Source: Marinomonas gallaica
GTDB lineage: Bacteria; Pseudomonadota; Gammaproteobacteria; Pseudomonadales; Marinomonadaceae
Length of the DNA stretch: 64,000 nt
Direction: 5' to 3'
Assembly: GCF_001639745.1 (NCBI RefSeq)
Contig: NZ_LTAX01000008.1
Coordinates: 1-64,000, forward strand
In this document: in pieces, positions 51,235 to 60,468 of the stretch
How the letters are laid out: each line of letters begins with the position of its first letter
Numbering within the stretch: position 1 is the first letter of the stretch
Notes under the pieces: model-generated
Database searches by the model: none
Told to the model about the DNA's origin: nothing
The model's input: the letters and a program-made list of their open reading frames with translations, nothing else
Made by a program: the position numbers and the translations under genes

Positions 51235-51264
51235 ACCATACTCCTCATTAAGGAAGAGTATGGT
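51235..51264. repeat. Inverted repeat between rsmB and trkA
   Basis: ACCATACTC (51235-51243) and GAGTATGGT (51256-51264) form a 9-base stem in the 203-base gap after rsmB. No T-run follows; it may protect the rsmB 3' end or act as an operator for trkA. Confidence 0.5.
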
Positions 51265-51288
51265 AACAGGAACCGTATGGTGTGCTGC

Positions 51289-52608
51289 TTAATGCTTTTG
51301 TAATAAGCAGTAGTAAAAGCCGTCTTGTCCATCGACCGTTGGAAACACTTGGACGCCGTGTGAGACAGGTTTACCAAATGCCAGTGTCTGATCTGGGGCC
51401 AACTGATTCAGCGGACATTCACTGGCATCCCCTTGGCGGTTAAGAAACGCGGCCATTTGTTGCTCATTTTCTTCTGGCATTAAAGAGCATGTTGCATAAA
51501 GCATGTAGCCGCCCTGCTTTAACGTTTGCCACGTCGCGTCTAATATCACCGCTTGAATCTCAACCAAATCATCTATGTCATCTGGTTTACGGTTGATCTT
51601 GATATCTGGATTACGGCGAATCACACCCGTTGCAGAGCATGGCGCATCCAATAGAATCTTATCGAACGCTTGCTTGTTCCACCATTGCGCTGGCTGGCTG
51701 GCATCACCGCAGATCAGTTCTGCTGACACGCCAAGACGTTCTAAGTTTGATTCAATACGAGTCAAACGCCAAGGTTCTAACTCCACTGCCGTCAGCTCGA
51801 TGTTTGGTTGTTTTTCTAACAGATGACCCGTTTTGCCACCGGGTGCTGCGCACGCATCTAGAATGCGTTCGCCTGCTTGAGGGGCAAGTAAGCTTGCGGC
51901 TAACTGTGCGGATTCATCTTGAACACTCACGTCGCCTTGATCAAAATTGGGTAACATAAATACTGGAACAGCTGACTCTAGGTACAAACCTGATGCTGAA
52001 AAAGCTGTTTCACGTGAAACAGTATCCTGTTCTAACAGCATTGATTGATATGTTTCACGTGAAACACGTGACTCGTTCACGCGAATACACATTGGCGGAT
52101 GAGTGTTGGTGGCCTCGACGATTTGCTCGAACGACTCAGGCCAATGCTTTTTAAAGCGTTTCACCAACCACTTAGGCATGTTAAACTCTACCGACGGCTG
52201 CTTAGTGAGGTTTGCTAAAATTTCATCACGATCACGTTGGTAACGACGAAGTACGGCGTTCATTAACTTCGTTGCCCACTCTTTATCAAGTTGGCGGCAC
52301 AGCTCTACCGACTCGTGTACTGCAGCATGGTCCGGAGTGCTCATGTGGTCGATTTGATACAGGCCCATCAATAAGGCTGCATACAAATCAAAATCCTTTT
52401 CTTCAAACGGCTTGCTGAGCAGGCTAAGTGCAATACTGTTTAGTTGCGGATAATAACGGCAGACACCAAAACAAAGTTCTTTTGTTAAACCTTGTTCATC
52501 ATAGTCCACCTCGCCAATTTGTTTGCCAATCTGTGTCGATAAAGAACCACGTTGCAGTAGTACTTGCTCGAGGATTTTGGCGCTGATTAAACGAGCGGAT
52601 TGATTCAT
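51289..52608 (-). CDS. rsmB: 16S rRNA (cytosine-967-C5) methyltransferase
   Basis: 439 residues: N-terminal NusB-like RNA-binding domain (1-140) and C-terminal SAM methyltransferase with LDACAAPGGKTGHLLE, catalytic cysteine in DAPCSATGVIRRNPDIK and second cysteine in YATCSLMPEENEQ. Makes m5C967 in 16S rRNA. Two parS sites are embedded in the coding sequence; each encodes VSRET, so the protein contains SRVSRETYQS and DTVSRETAFS in the linker region (about 180-200). It overlaps fmt by four bases (ATGA). Confidence 0.95.
   Translation of the reverse strand: MNQSARLISAKILEQVLLQRGSLSTQIGKQIGEVDYDEQGLTKELCFGVCRYYPQLNSIALSLLSKPFEEKDFDLYAALLMGLYQIDHMSTPDHAAVHESVELCRQLDKEWATKLMNAVLRRYQRDRDEILANLTKQPSVEFNMPKWLVKRFKKHWPESFEQIVEATNTHPPMCIRVNESRVSRETYQSMLLEQDTVSRETAFSASGLYLESAVPVFMLPNFDQGDVSVQDESAQLAASLLAPQAGERILDACAAPGGKTGHLLEKQPNIELTAVELEPWRLTRIESNLERLGVSAELICGDASQPAQWWNKQAFDKILLDAPCSATGVIRRNPDIKINRKPDDIDDLVEIQAVILDATWQTLKQGGYMLYATCSLMPEENEQQMAAFLNRQGDASECPLNQLAPDQTLAFGKPVSHGVQVFPTVDGQDGFYYCLLQKH
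52006..52021. promoter_or_regulatory. parS site 1 (perfect)
   Basis: TGTTTCACGTGAAACA, a 16/16 match to the bacterial parS consensus, inside rsmB. ParB (27312-28202) is the expected ligand. Confidence 0.92.
52051..52066. promoter_or_regulatory. parS site 2 (perfect)
   Basis: Second exact TGTTTCACGTGAAACA, 45 bases from the first, also in rsmB. Paired sites near the origin are typical loading points for ParB. Confidence 0.92.
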
Positions 52609-53603
52609 TCTTGGCTCCCCAGTGTTTTGCCTAATTGCAGTTGCTCTTTGAATTTACCGTTCAGTGCATCTTGAACGGACATACGCTTACCGCCAGGGAA
52701 CTGCAGTTCAGTAATCAAAATAGAGCCTTTGCCAGTAGCAACGACGATACCCTCTTTGCTGACCATCGTGATTTCACCACATTCGAAATCTTGATCTTGT
52801 GTGTCTAGTAAGCGTGCCGCGTGAATTTTCATCACCCCAGATGGCGTTTGTGTATAGGCACCTGGCCATGGTAATAGACCACGAATTCGACGACTGATGA
52901 TCGACGCATCCAAACTCCAATTGACTTCCCCTTCTTGCTTGGTGAGCTTCTCTGCGTAACACGTTAGGTCTTCGTTTTGTTTTTCCGGTTTGGCATGGCC
53001 ATGACGAATGGCTTCAAGACCGTCAATCAAAGCATCGCCACCGAGTAGCGCTAGACGATCGTGTAAGCTGCCAGACGTGTCTTCAGGTTTAATGTCACAT
53101 TCTTTCTTGAGCAACATATCACCGGTATCTAAGCCTACGTCCATTTGCATGATCGTGATGCCCGTTATACTGTCACCCGCAATGACAGCACGATGAATCG
53201 GTGCTGCACCACGCCAACGTGGTAATAAAGAAGCGTGAACATTAATACAACCAAGCTTGGGCGTATCCAACACGGTCTTAGGTAAAATTAAACCATAAGC
53301 TGCCACAATCATGATGTCGGCATCAAGTTTGGCAAGTGTCTTACGGTCCGCTTCGTCTTTAAAGTTCAGCGGTTGATAGACTGGAATATCGTGCTCTAGC
53401 GCCAATTGTTTTACTGGGCTGGCAACGAGCTTTTGACCGCGTCCAGCTGGACGATCAGGTTGGGTGTAAACGGCCACAACATCGTAATGGTTAACGGCTT
53501 GTTTATCTAATACCGCTTGAAGGCTGGACGCTGCAAAGTCTGGTGTGCCAGCAAAAATGATACGCAGCGGAGTGTTTGGGTTTAGCTGAGTTGAGTCGGT
53601 CAT
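52605..53603 (-). CDS. fmt: Methionyl-tRNA formyltransferase
   Basis: Formylates initiator Met-tRNA using 10-formyl-THF, 332 residues. N-terminal catalytic domain with IIFAGTPDFAASSLQ, the signature INVHASLLPRWRGAAPIHRA (Asn-His) and QMDVGLDTGDML; C-terminal OB-like domain. Its stop overlaps the rsmB start. A terminator separates it from def, unlike the def-fmt operon of E. coli. Confidence 0.96.
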   Translation of the reverse strand: MTDSTQLNPNTPLRIIFAGTPDFAASSLQAVLDKQAVNHYDVVAVYTQPDRPAGRGQKLVASPVKQLALEHDIPVYQPLNFKDEADRKTLAKLDADIMIVAAYGLILPKTVLDTPKLGCINVHASLLPRWRGAAPIHRAVIAGDSITGITIMQMDVGLDTGDMLLKKECDIKPEDTSGSLHDRLALLGGDALIDGLEAIRHGHAKPEKQNEDLTCYAEKLTKQEGEVNWSLDASIISRRIRGLLPWPGAYTQTPSGVMKIHAARLLDTQDQDFECGEITMVSKEGIVVATGKGSILITELQFPGGKRMSVQDALNGKFKEQLQLGKTLGSQE

Positions 53604-53629
53604 AGTGTGGTTCTTGTCTCATGTAACAA

Positions 53630-53656
53630 AAAAATCAGGCCGAAGCCTGATTTTTC
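53630..53656 (-). terminator. Terminator between def and fmt
   Basis: ATCAGGC (53634-53640), loop cgaa, GCCTGAT (53645-53651), with A-run before and T5 after. It suggests def is transcribed alone. Confidence 0.85.
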
Positions 53657-53728
53657 ATGAAGGATCATGTGCGGCACTGTACAAGTTCAAACAACGTTGA
53701 ATAGAACGAATGCGCTTCTAACTGTTAA

Positions 53729-54235
53729 TTAAGCACGCTGCTTTTGTGCTTTCAGTAATTTGGTTTTGATACGATTCCGCTTTAGCGGAGAAAGGTAATC
53801 TACCATTAGCTTACCATCTAAGTGATCAATCTCGTGTTGAACACAGACCGCCATCAATTCATCCGTTTCCATTTCAAACGCTTTGCCGTAGCGATCTAAG
53901 GCTTTTACTTTTACTTTCGCTGCACGGTAAATGTGCTCGTAGTAACCTGGTACGGACAGGCAACCTTCTTGGAATTCGTTGGGTTCCTCATCTAACACCT
54001 CAAACTCAGGGTTAACGAAGACAATGGGATCGTCGCGCTCTTCAGAGAAGTCCATCACGACAATACGGTAATGGAAATCAACTTGCGTCGCCGCAAGGCC
54101 GACACCATTCTCATCGTACATGGTGTCTAACATATCATCGATCGTCGCTTGTAACGCATCGGTGAACTCTGTAACAGGTTCAGCAACTTTGCGTAAGCGC
54201 GGATCTGGATACTCTAAAACGGGTAATACTGCCAT
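53729..54235 (-). CDS. def: Peptide deformylase
   Basis: Metalloenzyme that removes the N-formyl group from new proteins, 168 residues. Motif 1 GVGLAATQV (45-52), motif 2 EGCLSVPG with metal ligand C92, motif 3 HEIDH with H134, E135 and H138. It is divergent from dprA across a 223-base gap (54236-54458) where no LysM-domain gene, often found here, is present. Confidence 0.97.
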   Translation of the reverse strand: MAVLPVLEYPDPRLRKVAEPVTEFTDALQATIDDMLDTMYDENGVGLAATQVDFHYRIVVMDFSEERDDPIVFVNPEFEVLDEEPNEFQEGCLSVPGYYEHIYRAAKVKVKALDRYGKAFEMETDELMAVCVQHEIDHLDGKLMVDYLSPLKRNRIKTKLLKAQKQRA

Positions 54236-54458
54236 ATGGTTTTCCAGTCACTCATCAGTTCTTTGTTCTACTAAAACATCGGGTTTAGCAGGATGAATTT
54301 CAATAACCCTATTGTAACTCATTAATCACAAAATGCGTGTATGAAGCTGGCTAAATTTTGTGCAATATGGTTAAATGCGTCGCAATTTTTTAGCGTATTT
54401 ACAGTGCTTTTTCGATTCAAACCACTATTTTATCCCGATGCTTGCAAAGGATTGCCGC

Positions 54459-55667
54459 ATGAATATTGTTCACAATGGTTTTACGCAACGTGACTGGATG
54501 GCCCTAAGCTTCATCCCAGGAGTCGGTCCTAACCGTCTTGCCCATCTCTGGACCTATCTTGATGCATGGGCGTCAGAAGACACGGATTCAGGTGACTTAT
54601 TCGAAGATCCTACAACGGTTCATCGTAACGCTGCGCAATCGGTTGATTATCACGTTCTACGTGCTTTAAATTGGTCTGACAACACCGCTCGTGCAGCGAT
54701 GCTCTATCTGAAAACAGGTAAACTCCCCTACGATGCCGAAGAGCGTTTTGACGTAACCGAACGCTGGTTGGCACAATCCAATCAGTCCATTGTATTTCGC
54801 GACGATATGAACTATCCCCCCCTATTGCAGACCATTGCTGTACCGCCAACGTTTTTCTATGCGCAGGGCAATACTCAATCTTGGGCTAAGCCCTGTATTG
54901 GTGTGGTGGGCGCACGTAACGCATCTGGCTACGGCAAGAAAATCGCAGAGCAATGGGGATTGGAGTTATCTGAGCGTGGTTATTGTGTTTGCAGTGGTGG
55001 CGCAAAAGGCATTGACGCCCACGCTCATCAAGGCGCACTTAACGCGCAAGCGGAAACAATCGTAGTCATGGGAACGGGGCTCTTTAACCTGTACCCACGC
55101 CAAAATCAAAAACTGTTTGAGCGTGTTCTAGATAATGCAGGTGTGTTGATTAGCGAGTACCCACTGACCACCAGCCCTAGACCGCAATTGTTCCCGCCGC
55201 GTAATCGTATTATCAGTGGTATGAGTCATGGTGTGTTGGTGGTTGAAGCCTCCGAAAAAAGTGGCTCTTTAATCAGTGCTCGCTATGCGTTGGAAGAAAA
55301 CCGTGAGGTGTTTGCGGTACCTGGCCGTGTGGGCGATCCGCAAGCCTCTGGAACAAACCATCTGATTCGCCAAGGCGCTACTCTAGTGCGCTCCGTTGAT
55401 GACATCGTCGCGGAAATGCCGCGAGAACTTCGTGAGCAGCCATCGGTGCCAACGTTGATAGATTCTGACGTGGTTGATGCTTCGAACCTTTCTTCTCATG
55501 CTGCGGGGTTGTTAACCGTCCTGAGTACAGAGCGTATCAGTTTTGACTTTGATGCATTGGTTCGCCGAACAGGATTAGGGGCGGCGGATTTATCGCAGAC
55601 TTTGATGGAATTGGAGTTGTCCGGAATGGTGGTGAACACTCAGGGGCAATATCAGTTTGCCCCGTAG
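54459..55667 (+). CDS. dprA: DNA processing protein DprA
   Basis: RecA loader for incoming single-stranded DNA in natural transformation, 402 residues from ATG 54459, which has AAGGA upstream; a longer frame from 54375 is not supported. N-terminal SAM-like helices, the Rossmann-like core with GVVGARNASGYGKKIAEQW and CSGGAKGIDAHAHQGAL, GTGLFNLYPRQN and SEKSGSLISARYALEENREVFAVPG, and a C-terminal winged-helix domain. No competence pilus genes are in the window, so transformability is not shown. Confidence 0.94.
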   Translation: MNIVHNGFTQRDWMALSFIPGVGPNRLAHLWTYLDAWASEDTDSGDLFEDPTTVHRNAAQSVDYHVLRALNWSDNTARAAMLYLKTGKLPYDAEERFDVTERWLAQSNQSIVFRDDMNYPPLLQTIAVPPTFFYAQGNTQSWAKPCIGVVGARNASGYGKKIAEQWGLELSERGYCVCSGGAKGIDAHAHQGALNAQAETIVVMGTGLFNLYPRQNQKLFERVLDNAGVLISEYPLTTSPRPQLFPPRNRIISGMSHGVLVVEASEKSGSLISARYALEENREVFAVPGRVGDPQASGTNHLIRQGATLVRSVDDIVAEMPRELREQPSVPTLIDSDVVDASNLSSHAAGLLTVLSTERISFDFDALVRRTGLGAADLSQTLMELELSGMVVNTQGQYQFAP

Positions 55668-55699
55668 TGTTTCAAGAGTTCGTTCTCAGAGTTCGATAC

Positions 55700-56116
55700 T
55701 CAGTCAGAACTGAAAATATCACGCTTTAATTGCTGGATGTCACGGCGCTCTTTCTTGTTTGGACGATGATCGGCCATGATCCGCCCGCCAAACGATTTAT
55801 GCTCGACCGCTCGACGCTCCCGTTTTTCAATAGACTCTGCGGTTTCGCTGTAAAGTAATTGCGCTTCTGGTGCGCCACGACGTTGCTCGCTCAGGCCTTT
55901 AATTTCAACGGTCATTTCGTCCCAGCCTTTACGGATAGTGATCAGTGCGCCGAGCTCAACATTGCGAGAGGCTTTACCTTTAGAGCCGTTGTACATGACT
56001 TTGCCGCCGTCTACGGCTTCTTTACACAGCGAGCGAGTTTTGTAAAAACGTGCCGCCCAAAGCCATTTATCTAATCTTACTGCTTGTGATTGCTGATGTT
56101 TTTCTGCTTTACTCAT
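55700..56116 (-). CDS. hslR: Heat shock protein 15 (S4-domain RNA-binding)
   Basis: 138 residues. S4 RNA-binding domain VRLDKWLWAARFYKTRSLCKEAVDGGKVMYNG (13-44), then a basic C-terminal region (KKERRDIQQLKRDIF). Hsp15 binds free 50S subunits carrying a stuck nascent chain, freeing them for recycling. It converges with dprA and is divergent from cysQ. Confidence 0.92.
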   Translation of the reverse strand: MSKAEKHQQSQAVRLDKWLWAARFYKTRSLCKEAVDGGKVMYNGSKGKASRNVELGALITIRKGWDEMTVEIKGLSEQRRGAPEAQLLYSETAESIEKRERRAVEHKSFGGRIMADHRPNKKERRDIQQLKRDIFSSD

Positions 56117-56179
56117 GCTTTTCTGCTTTACTTATTAAAGTGGACACACGAATGATGAAACGAAAGAATTAGTACCATT

Positions 56180-57025
56180 ATGATGGATGTAAGTCGTCAC
56201 CCTAGTTTTAAGGCACTGCAAGACATAATACACAATGCCGCCGATGCGATCATGGAGATTTATCAGAAAGCCGACCTAGGGGTCGAGCACAAGTCTGATG
56301 ATAGCCCTGTCACGTCTGCCGACATTGCCGCTAACCGTATTATTATGGCAGGCTTGACATCGTTTACCCCAGAGATTCCGATCTTGTCGGAAGAAGCTGT
56401 GGTGACCTTTGAAGAGCGTAAAGATTGGCAACAGCTTTGGGTCGTTGATCCACTTGATGGTACCAAAGAGTTTATCAAACGCAATGGCGAGTTCAGTATT
56501 AACATCGCGCTGGTGGTGGATGGCGAACCGATCTTAGGCATTGTTTATTTACCGACTACGGGTGAAGGCTACTTCGGCGTGACGCAAACATGGCATGAGA
56601 TTGAACCGTGTGCGATCAAATGGCACGGCGAGGCATTTGAATCGATTTCTGTGCGTGAGCCGCGTGAGCCGCTGGTCGCCATGACCAGTCGTAGTCATGG
56701 TCCTGCCCTGCCCGACGATTTAAAAGACACGCTTAAAGCGTCTTACGAGCAAGTTCGTGAATTGCCCAAAGGCAGTTCGATTAAAGGTTGTCGTATTGCT
56801 GAAGGTATTGCAGATTTACACCTACGTCGTGGTCCAACCAGTGAGTGGGATACCGCAGCGCAACAAGCGATTATCGAAGCCGCCGGCGGTCAGCTGGTTG
56901 CACCAAGCGGCAAACCGTTCCGTTATAATCAGCGTGAGTCATTACTCAATGGGCACTTTATCGTAGCAGGGCCTGAGATCACGCCCGTGATTTTGGATTG
57001 GTACGAGCAAAACGAAGACGAGTGA
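56180..57025 (+). CDS. cysQ: 3'(2'),5'-bisphosphate nucleotidase CysQ
   Basis: Magnesium phosphatase of the inositol monophosphatase fold, 281 residues. It turns PAP (from sulfate assimilation) into AMP. Motifs SDDSPVTSADIAAN, ILSEEAV, VVDPLDGTKEFIKRNGEFSINIAL and GPTSEWDTAAQQAIIEAAGG bind the metals. The second codon is also ATG, so the start may be 56183. Confidence 0.92.
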   Translation: MMDVSRHPSFKALQDIIHNAADAIMEIYQKADLGVEHKSDDSPVTSADIAANRIIMAGLTSFTPEIPILSEEAVVTFEERKDWQQLWVVDPLDGTKEFIKRNGEFSINIALVVDGEPILGIVYLPTTGEGYFGVTQTWHEIEPCAIKWHGEAFESISVREPREPLVAMTSRSHGPALPDDLKDTLKASYEQVRELPKGSSIKGCRIAEGIADLHLRRGPTSEWDTAAQQAIIEAAGGQLVAPSGKPFRYNQRESLLNGHFIVAGPEITPVILDWYEQNEDE

Positions 57026-57062
57026 GACTATTTTAATAGATTCACTCGGGTATCTTGGTTAG

Positions 57063-57668
57063 TTAACGTGTTAGCGGCTTCTCGGTAAGGGATGATTCTT
57101 GATTGAGACGTTGCAGAATACGCGCTCGGGCGCGCTTCACAAACTCCTCTCTTAAGGGGGCTGTAATGGAGCGCGCGACTGATACGGTTCCTACAAGCGA
57201 TACAACTGTTTCTTCCGCTAAGCTCTGGGCGTTATCTGTGCCCCGTTTAGTTAAAATAGTGGCCAGTCGTGTGACTAAATTTTCAAAACAATCCTGATAG
57301 GTCTGACGCACCTTCTCGTCTTTATGAGCTGCGTCGGTGACTAAAAACTCTAATGGCGAGGGTTTATTTGTATCAGGTCGGCTCCAGCTCAAATAACGTG
57401 TAATGAGTGCTTTTAAGTGAGTGTCTTTCGCTTCGCTACCTTTCTCAGACCGTGCCCAAAAGCTTTTCGCAGTCGCAAACTTCAATGCGGCTTCGTACAA
57501 AGAGCTTTTACCAGGAAAGTGCGCATAGAACGCCCCGTGGGTCATATTGGCTTGTTTCATAATTTGACTTAGCGTGACACGATCAAATCCTTTTGAACAA
57601 AATAGCAACGCCGCAGCTTGCAAAATACGCTGGCGCGATTGTTCTTTGTGCTGTGGCGAATAAGACAT
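57063..57668 (-). CDS. TetR-family regulator (beside fabF)
   Basis: 201 residues from ATG 57668, which has GGAGAG upstream; the ATG at 57680 lacks a site. N-terminal helix-turn-helix (SQIMKQANMTHGAFYAHFPGKSSLYEAALKF, about 32-62). The ligand domain (EFLVTDAAHKDEKVRQTYQDCFENLV) resembles a large group of regulators near lipid or efflux genes. It is divergent from fabF; a 19-base inverted repeat in the gap is a likely operator. Confidence 0.8.
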   Translation of the reverse strand: MSYSPQHKEQSRQRILQAAALLFCSKGFDRVTLSQIMKQANMTHGAFYAHFPGKSSLYEAALKFATAKSFWARSEKGSEAKDTHLKALITRYLSWSRPDTNKPSPLEFLVTDAAHKDEKVRQTYQDCFENLVTRLATILTKRGTDNAQSLAEETVVSLVGTVSVARSITAPLREEFVKRARARILQRLNQESSLTEKPLTR

Positions 57669-57691
57669 ATCACTCTCCATAAAATATTATC

Positions 57692-57710
57692 TTGATCATA
57701 TATAGATCAA
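57692..57710. promoter_or_regulatory. Operator-like inverted repeat between tetR and fabF
   Basis: TTGATC-ATATATA-GATCAA, a 19-base palindrome 24 bases before the regulator's start and 50 bases before fabF. Confidence 0.6.
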
Positions 57711-57759
57711 CTTTAGCATAAGGGTTTTCAACCATGCGCAAATAAATGTGGAGAACACT

Positions 57760-59034
57760 ATGTTAACCAGCCAACGCTATGTCATCACAGGAATGGGAAT
57801 CGTCTCACCATTAGGAATCGGCGTCGATGCGGTCTGGCAGCGAATGATTCATGGAGAGTCCGGGGTGCGAACTCTACCGACCGAATTATCAGAAGGGTTA
57901 ACCACACATATTGCTGGGCAAGTCCCAAGCCATGAGCAATTGGAAAATGGTTTAAATCAAGACGATTATCTGTCTCCAAAGGAACGTAAACGAGTCGATC
58001 TGTTTACTTTATTTGCCATTGCGGCGGCGCAAGAGGCACTTGATCAAGCCAATTGGAAACCAGAAAGCGCAGCAGACCAACAAGCAACGGCCACCATCAT
58101 TGCCACCGGTATCGGTGGTTTGCCGACTATTACCCATGCAGAAAGCGTGCGCAAGGCACAGGGAGCTAAGCGTTTGTCTCCGTTTACCGTTCCTGCCTTT
58201 TTAGCCAACCTTGCCGCAGGTAACGTATCCATTCGCTATGGCTTTAAAGGGCCTTTGGGTACGCCTGTCACCGCTTGCGCAGCGGGCATTCAGGCGATTG
58301 GCGATGCCGTGCGTCTGCTCAAGACAGGCGAAGCGAAAGTGGCGTTAGCGGGAGGTACGGAAGCCTGTATTGATCCACTCTCGTTGGCCGGTTTTGGCGC
58401 CTTGAAAGCCTTGTCCAAACGCAACGATGCGCCCGAGCAAGCTTCTCGTCCATTTGATGCGGACCGCGAAGGTTTTGTAATGGGCGAAGGCGCGGGTTTG
58501 GTGGTTATTGAGACCTTAGAGCATGCGCTAGAGCGCGGTGCAAAACCGCTTGCTGAAATTGTTGGTTATGGCACCAGTAGCGATGCTTATCACCTTACAG
58601 CAGGGCCAGAGTCAGGAGAAGGCGCAGCCAGAGCCATGCAGCAGGCTATCAACATGGCCGGCATTCGCGCCTCAGATATCGGATATGTGAACGCTCATGC
58701 TACCTCAACCCCAGTCGGCGATCGGGGCGAAATCAACGCCCTACGCACCGTCTTTGGCGAGGCTGTCACAAAGGTGGCCATTTCCTCGACCAAGTCTGCA
58801 ACAGGACATTTATTAGGCGCAGCAGGCGGGGTGGAAACGATTTTTAGTGTTCAGGCTCTGCGTACCGATACCCTACCCGCCACGCTTAACTTGCATCAAC
58901 CCGAAGACAGCATGGCCGATTTGGATCTCATTCCTCTCATAGCACGCGAGCAAGCGGTGGAGTATGTATTGTGTAACGGCTTTGGTTTTGGTGGCGTGAA
59001 TGCGGCATTGCTATTAAAACGCTATCGTGAATGA
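57760..59034 (+). CDS. fabF: Beta-ketoacyl-ACP synthase II (stand-alone FabF)
   Basis: Condensing enzyme that extends acyl-ACP with malonyl-ACP, 424 residues from ATG 57760 (GGAG upstream). Catalytic C173 in TACAAGIQAIG, H in VNAHATSTPVGD and H in SATGHLLGAAGG, with GFGFGGVNAALLL at the end: the triad is complete. It is alone, away from fabD/fabG/acpP, and faces a TetR regulator, so it is probably a secondary, regulated copy for altered fatty acids rather than the housekeeping enzyme. KAS I versus II is judged by general likeness only. Confidence 0.87.
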   Translation: MLTSQRYVITGMGIVSPLGIGVDAVWQRMIHGESGVRTLPTELSEGLTTHIAGQVPSHEQLENGLNQDDYLSPKERKRVDLFTLFAIAAAQEALDQANWKPESAADQQATATIIATGIGGLPTITHAESVRKAQGAKRLSPFTVPAFLANLAAGNVSIRYGFKGPLGTPVTACAAGIQAIGDAVRLLKTGEAKVALAGGTEACIDPLSLAGFGALKALSKRNDAPEQASRPFDADREGFVMGEGAGLVVIETLEHALERGAKPLAEIVGYGTSSDAYHLTAGPESGEGAARAMQQAINMAGIRASDIGYVNAHATSTPVGDRGEINALRTVFGEAVTKVAISSTKSATGHLLGAAGGVETIFSVQALRTDTLPATLNLHQPEDSMADLDLIPLIAREQAVEYVLCNGFGFGGVNAALLLKRYRE

Positions 59035-59082
59035 GGTGAGAAGCGCGTTTATTTAACTAGCGAAGCCGTCATCTCCAGTATT

Positions 59083-59119
59083 AAAAAAGCCCCTTAGGGA
59101 TCAATCTAAGGGGCTTTTT
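59083..59119. terminator. Bidirectional terminator between fabF and dctM
   Basis: AGCCCCTTAG (59088-59097) and CTAAGGGGCT (59105-59114), A6 before and T6 after. Confidence 0.9.
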
Positions 59120-59148
59120 AACGTCGCGAGAGTCGTTGTTAACTGCCG

Positions 59149-60468
59149 CTAATCCATGAGTTTATTTGGCAGCCACGTCACAAGCTCTGGGTTGAACATC
59201 ACGATCAATAGCACCAAAAGCTTAATCAAGACGAAGGGTGTGACCGAGCGGTAGATGTCGAGCATGGTGATCCCCGGTGGAGCGATCCCCTTTAGGTAGA
59301 ACAACGCGAAACCGTAAGGCGGTGTTTGTACCGCGATTTCGATGTTCAGAATCATTAAGATACCAAACCAGATTGGGTCAAAGCCAAGCGATACGGCAAT
59401 CGGTGTGAAGATCGGTGCACACATCAAAACGATGATGAATTCATCAATGATGAACCCCAGCAGCAGCATGATCAGTTGGAACAACAAAATGACCATCATT
59501 GGCGGTAAGCCAAGATCTTGAGTGAAGCCCGCCACCATGTTTTGCACACCCATCAATAGATGGAAGTTACTGAACACCGTAGCACCAAAGATGATCCACA
59601 TGGCGACGCTGACAAGAACCGCGGCACGTAGCCCTGCACTTCGTACCATTTTAGGCTTAAAGCGCTTAAAGAAGATTGCCAGAATGATGGCACCCACAAC
59701 ACCAATGGCGCCTGACTCAGTTGGCGTCGCGATACCCATGATGATGCTGCCTAAAACCGCAACGATCAGCAGCAGTGACAAGCCGCCATCACGGGCTGTT
59801 AGTAGCTTCTCTTTGGTGGTTTGTGGCACGTCCGGTACTTTGTCTAACGGTGCTTTCTTCGGGTTCATCTTACAAGAGATCACCACGTACGTGATCAGTA
59901 GCACAATGGTAATCAATGCTGGAATCAACGCACCGATGAACATACGGCCGACAGAGTTCTGCGTCGATGACGCGAACATGATCATTGGAATGCTGGGTGG
60001 AATCAAAATACCCAACCCACCACCGGCCATGATAACGCCCAGTGCTAAGCGTTTATCGTAACCACGCTCAAGCATGGGACGCAGTGCAATACTGCCAGAG
60101 GTCATGATACCTGCGCCGATGATACCCACCATGGCACCAATCATGGAACATACAATGATGACACTGATCGCCAATGAACCACGGACTTTACCAATCAACA
60201 TTTGGCTGGCACTGAACATGGCATCGCCAATACCAGAGCGTGTTAGCAGTTGCCCCATGTAGATATACAAAGGAATGGCTAACAGAATAAAGCTGAAGTA
60301 GGTACCTTCAAGCGTGGTGGGAATCACGTTAAATAACGCATCGCCCCATGTAATGTAGCCAACACCCATGGCAATGCCACCTAGCGCTAGACCGACTGGT
60401 GCCCCAAGGGCAAACGTCACTAAGATACAGACCAGTAGGACGCCGGTTAATACTTCGATACTCATCAT
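59149..60468 (-). CDS. TRAP transporter large permease (DctM)
   Basis: Large membrane subunit of a tripartite ATP-independent periplasmic transporter, 439 residues with about twelve hydrophobic segments. Family motifs: PVGLALGGIAMG, IPLYIYMGQLLTRSG, GGGLGILIPPSIPMIMFA and NIEIAVQTPPYGFALFYLKG. It carries solute with a sodium or proton gradient. Its ATG overlaps the dctQ stop by one base, so they are coupled. Confidence 0.93.
   Translation of the reverse strand: MMSIEVLTGVLLVCILVTFALGAPVGLALGGIAMGVGYITWGDALFNVIPTTLEGTYFSFILLAIPLYIYMGQLLTRSGIGDAMFSASQMLIGKVRGSLAISVIIVCSMIGAMVGIIGAGIMTSGSIALRPMLERGYDKRLALGVIMAGGGLGILIPPSIPMIMFASSTQNSVGRMFIGALIPALITIVLLITYVVISCKMNPKKAPLDKVPDVPQTTKEKLLTARDGGLSLLLIVAVLGSIIMGIATPTESGAIGVVGAIILAIFFKRFKPKMVRSAGLRAAVLVSVAMWIIFGATVFSNFHLLMGVQNMVAGFTQDLGLPPMMVILLFQLIMLLLGFIIDEFIIVLMCAPIFTPIAVSLGFDPIWFGILMILNIEIAVQTPPYGFALFYLKGIAPPGITMLDIYRSVTPFVLIKLLVLLIVMFNPELVTWLPNKLMD

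Noticed and set aside
59522-60061. 179-codon plus-strand frame opposite dctM
   Set aside because: Antisense shadow of a well-conserved permease gene; composition (Met, Ile, Pro, Thr rich) follows from the complement.
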